From the IMG/VR virus record IMGVR_UViG_3300012920_000279, positions 1 through 23,197 of that record: a DNA stretch of 23,197 nucleotides; one strand, given 5' to 3'. This DNA is from a virus. The notes under the pieces were generated by a model. That model was not told the DNA's origin, made no database searches, and worked only from the letters and a program-made list of their open reading frames with translations. Both the position numbers and the translations under genes were made by a program. Below are positions 21,106 to 23,197 of this stretch, piece after piece (within the stretch, counting starts at the first letter, position 1; the number at the start of each line of letters is the position of its first letter).

Positions 21106-22644
21106 TTAGAATGAAAATAACTCTACTCTTCCTGCTGTTGTTCCATCTGCTTTTTTAAATGATGTAAATACGTTAGCTCCCTTACCAGATGTAGCAGCCA
21201 TTGTAAAAGTAGCGGCAGCAGTAGATAATCCACCAGAAGCAGTAAATAAAGGTACGTCTCTAGTAGCAACACCAGAAGCATCTGATTTTGCGATAGACTG
21301 TGAACCTACTTTTGATCCAGTAGGTAATACAACACCTGTGGATGCTATCGTTATTACACCTGTACCATCACCACTTATTTGAGAACCACCTAAATCAATC
21401 GTGTTGCCAGATAAAAATAATTCTTTCCATCTTTTATTTTGTGATCCTAAATTATATACCTCTGTTGTTAAAGGTTCTAAACTAGAAATAAATCTACCTT
21501 GAACATTAATAGTATCCTCAGTAGAATCACCTACGTTTTCTCCTAATTTAATATCACCTTTTAAAACAGCGTCATTTGAAACTTCTAAAGTTGAACCTGA
21601 AACATAAACATTTTTAAAATAACCATTGTTCCATTGTTTTGAAGTCGAACCTATATCTCTTGTTGCGTTTGCGTCTGGTAATATATTTTGATCTACAGCA
21701 GATAAATCTGAGGCTACTTCGCCAAAATCATATTTGCCTGTGGTCGCATTATATTTTAAAGCAAAACCGTCAGCTTGTGCTGAAGTATCTACGTCACCTA
21801 AATCTGCTAAATCACCAGCACCACCGCCACCTAGCGATTGTAGTTGTAAACTTGTTAATTGTTTAAATCTTGTAAACTCTTTTGTTAACTCTTCAATTGA
21901 TATACTACCACCATCTATTTGTTCTTTTAGGTCTTTTGCTTTTCGAGTTAGAGTTTTAGCAATGTCGTCTCTGTTTACATAACTTTCAGTAGGTTGAATA
22001 GATTCACCTACGTTAGTTTTAATATTTTGTTGTAAAACTTGTTTTGTTTGTTCAGTAACTCCTAGACCTGTAAAGGCTTTTACGTCTTCTACTAAACCAG
22101 GTTTAATAGGTTTATGATCCATTAAAGTTTTTATTTGTTCAGTTACAGATTCTACTTCTGGATATACTTCTTCTTTTGGTGGAAAATATGTATCGTTTAA
22201 AAACTTATCTATTTGTTGTACGAGTAAATCTTCACTAACAGGTTTCTTAGACTGTAAGAATTTTTTATAATCTGTTTCATCAATATCTAATTCAGATACT
22301 TTTTGTTTTTGATATTCTTCTACTGAACTTGATAATACTTTTAATGTTTCTTGTAATTCTGCTTCTGCTGTTGACGGTAAAACTTTATCTACTTCTTTTT
22401 TAGCAACTTCATTAAATTTAGGTAAACCAAATAATTGTTCTAAAGCAAAAAGTTTTTCACTTTCTGATAATTTTTGTTTTTCTTTTTCTTTGATTGCTAA
22501 TGTTTCTAGTTGTTCTTGTTTTTCTTTTTCTTCAGCAAGTTTTTTTAATTCAGCGTCTTTTTTTGCTTGCTCTTCATCTTTCATTTCTTGTAAGATGTCT
22601 TTGCCAGCGAGTTTGTTAAAAAAATCTTCTAATGAATTGGTCAT
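21106..22644 (-). CDS. Fibre-like protein with charged coiled-coil N-terminus
   Basis: The 512-residue protein has two different halves. Residues about 1-265 are highly charged and helical, with long Lys/Glu heptad-like runs near 20-65. A glycine hinge (GGGGAG at 272-277) leads into a beta-rich half. That half has two copies of a fibre repeat: LPDANATRDIGSTSKQWNNG around 322-341 and LEPLTTEVYNLGSQNKRWKE around 389-408, each followed by a V/L-SG element. Such repeats (P--x--DLGS--W) are widespread in tail and head fibres. The ATG shares one base with the stop of the preceding gene, so the two are coupled. It is probably a trimeric tail-periphery or fibre protein; receptor binding is inference. 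Confidence 0.85.
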   Translation of the reverse strand: MTNSLEDFFNKLAGKDILQEMKDEEQAKKDAELKKLAEEKEKQEQLETLAIKEKEKQKLSESEKLFALEQLFGLPKFNEVAKKEVDKVLPSTAEAELQETLKVLSSSVEEYQKQKVSELDIDETDYKKFLQSKKPVSEDLLVQQIDKFLNDTYFPPKEEVYPEVESVTEQIKTLMDHKPIKPGLVEDVKAFTGLGVTEQTKQVLQQNIKTNVGESIQPTESYVNRDDIAKTLTRKAKDLKEQIDGGSISIEELTKEFTRFKQLTSLQLQSLGGGGAGDLADLGDVDTSAQADGFALKYNATTGKYDFGEVASDLSAVDQNILPDANATRDIGSTSKQWNNGYFKNVYVSGSTLEVSNDAVLKGDIKLGENVGDSTEDTINVQGRFISSLEPLTTEVYNLGSQNKRWKELFLSGNTIDLGGSQISGDGTGVITIASTGVVLPTGSKVGSQSIAKSDASGVATRDVPLFTASGGLSTAAATFTMAATSGKGANVFTSFKKADGTTAGRVELFSF

Positions 22645-22994
22645 TACAGTTTAGTTGCTTCAGGATGTACTGTTATCAGACCATAATGTACTTTTTCTAA
22701 AGTAGAATCAGCTAGTCTTAATTCAACATCATACACATAACGTCCTGCGTCTATATCAGCAGTATCTTCATTTGTTAAAGTTAGTTTGTATATGCCACTT
22801 GTAGCAGTGACTATTGAAGCAGTAAATGTAGCAGTTGCTGTAGAAGAGTCATAGCCCTTTCTCATTTGAGCTTGTAGAGTTAAACCAGATATATCATATG
22901 CTGTAGAACCGTCTGTGGTTACTGTAAATTCTTTACTTAAATCAGCGCCTTGATCTATTGAAAAATTAACTGCTGTTTTTTGTGTGACTGCCAT
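22644..22994 (-). CDS. Small beta-sandwich structural protein
   Basis: The 116-residue protein has the phage beta-sandwich pattern seen in baseplate-upper-like N-terminal domains: FSIDQGADLSKEFTV, YDISGLTLQAQMRKGYDS, then IYKLTLTNEDTADIDAGRYVYDVEL and VHYGLITVHPEATKL. It has no catalytic motif or membrane segment. It begins the visible structural block, has a late promoter and an AGGAGA site, and is coupled by a one-base overlap to the 512-residue fibre-like protein, so a tail attachment or adaptor role is plausible. I cannot equate it with a T4 gene. Confidence 0.78.
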   Translation of the reverse strand: MAVTQKTAVNFSIDQGADLSKEFTVTTDGSTAYDISGLTLQAQMRKGYDSSTATATFTASIVTATSGIYKLTLTNEDTADIDAGRYVYDVELRLADSTLEKVHYGLITVHPEATKL

Positions 22995-23012
22995 ATTTCT
23001 CTCTCCTAAGTA

Positions 23013-23020
23013 TATTTATA
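23013..23020 (-). promoter_or_regulatory. Late promoter (TATAAATA) for the 116- and 512-residue proteins
   Basis: Exact TATAAATA on the minus strand, 18 nt ahead of the ATG at 22994. The 13-nt predicted leader contains AGGAGA. The element overlaps the TAA stop of the preceding gene. Confidence 0.85.
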
Positions 23021-23197
23021 AGAGGTTTTTCTGTATTTCTCTGTAAACTATTTTATCAGTCCTTGATTTAATAAATCTTTTATATCTGTTATATAATGGC
23101 ACCCATTTCTCCCAACCACTAGATTTTTCACAAGTAGATGACAAAGTATCTAGTTTTTTTGACATATGAAATCTTTTTAGATTAACTCTTTTATCAG
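23016..23197 (-). CDS. C-terminal end of an unrecognised gene
   Basis: Reading the minus strand from the window edge, one frame is open for 59 codons and ends at TAA (23016-23018). The visible peptide is basic and aromatic (it includes GWEKWVPLYNRYKRFI and ends REIQKNLL). An internal ATG at 23163-23165 could make a 49-residue product on its own, but no Shine-Dalgarno sequence is apparent, so I treat it as a fragment of a larger gene. I do not recognise it. The stop lies inside the next late promoter, consistent with a real gene end. Confidence 0.5.
   Translation of the reverse strand, partial: DKRVNLKRFHMSKKLDTLSSTCEKSSGWEKWVPLYNRYKRFIKSRTDKIVYREIQKNLL

Noticed and set aside
1-23197. tRNA genes, CRISPR arrays, insertion sequences, attachment sites
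   Set aside because: I looked for clover-leaf arms, regularly spaced repeats, transposase motifs and integrase genes and saw none.

Overview
This window is a stretch of a marine T4-like myovirus genome (Caudoviricetes). It is visibly AT-rich, and every gene I can support lies on the minus strand, so transcription runs from high to low coordinates. The gene order is that of the T4 virion block: neck (gp13, gp14), tail sheath stabiliser (gp15), terminase (gp16, gp17), sheath and tube (gp18, gp19), portal (gp20), prohead core (gp67-like), prohead protease (gp21), scaffold (gp22) and major capsid protein (gp23). After these come tail terminator gp3, recombination mediator UvsY, helicase UvsW, late sigma factor gp55 and the start of nuclease subunit gp47. 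The run gp23 - gp3 - uvsY - uvsW - gp55 and the Fe(II)/2-oxoglutarate oxygenase genes inside it resemble marine T4-like phages (cyanophages, pelagiphages) more than coliphage T4. The host cannot be fixed from the sequence; low GC would suit a low-GC marine bacterium such as SAR11 or Prochlorococcus.

Layout, in transcription order. 23197-20006: the end of an unrecognised gene, a small beta-rich protein and two fibre-like structural proteins. 19977-15238: neck, tail completion and DNA packaging, with a small ParB-like ORF squeezed between the two terminase subunits. 15135-11102: sheath, tube and portal. 11091-9551: a gp67-like core protein and four small proteins, two of them tandem paralogues. 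9513-6283: protease, scaffold and capsid, closed by a strong intrinsic terminator with a UUCG-type loop. 6213-4955: an oxygenase and gp3. 4905-1135: uvsY, two further oxygenases, uvsW and a conserved small protein, mostly overlapping or nearly abutting. 1013-1: gp55 and gp47.

Regulation is unusually readable. By eye I found eight exact copies of the T4 late promoter element TATAAATA (TATTTATA on the plus strand). All eight are on the coding strand and 5-83 nt ahead of a start codon, which fits gp55, encoded here, driving the structural genes. The recombination block and gp55 instead carry host sigma70-like promoters. Three genes (gp55, gp3 and the 208-residue oxygenase) have promoters spaced so that transcription would start on or beside the A of the annotated ATG, and none has a Shine-Dalgarno sequence in range, which suggests leaderless mRNAs. 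No region over 300 bases lacks a gene. I saw no tRNA, CRISPR array or insertion sequence.
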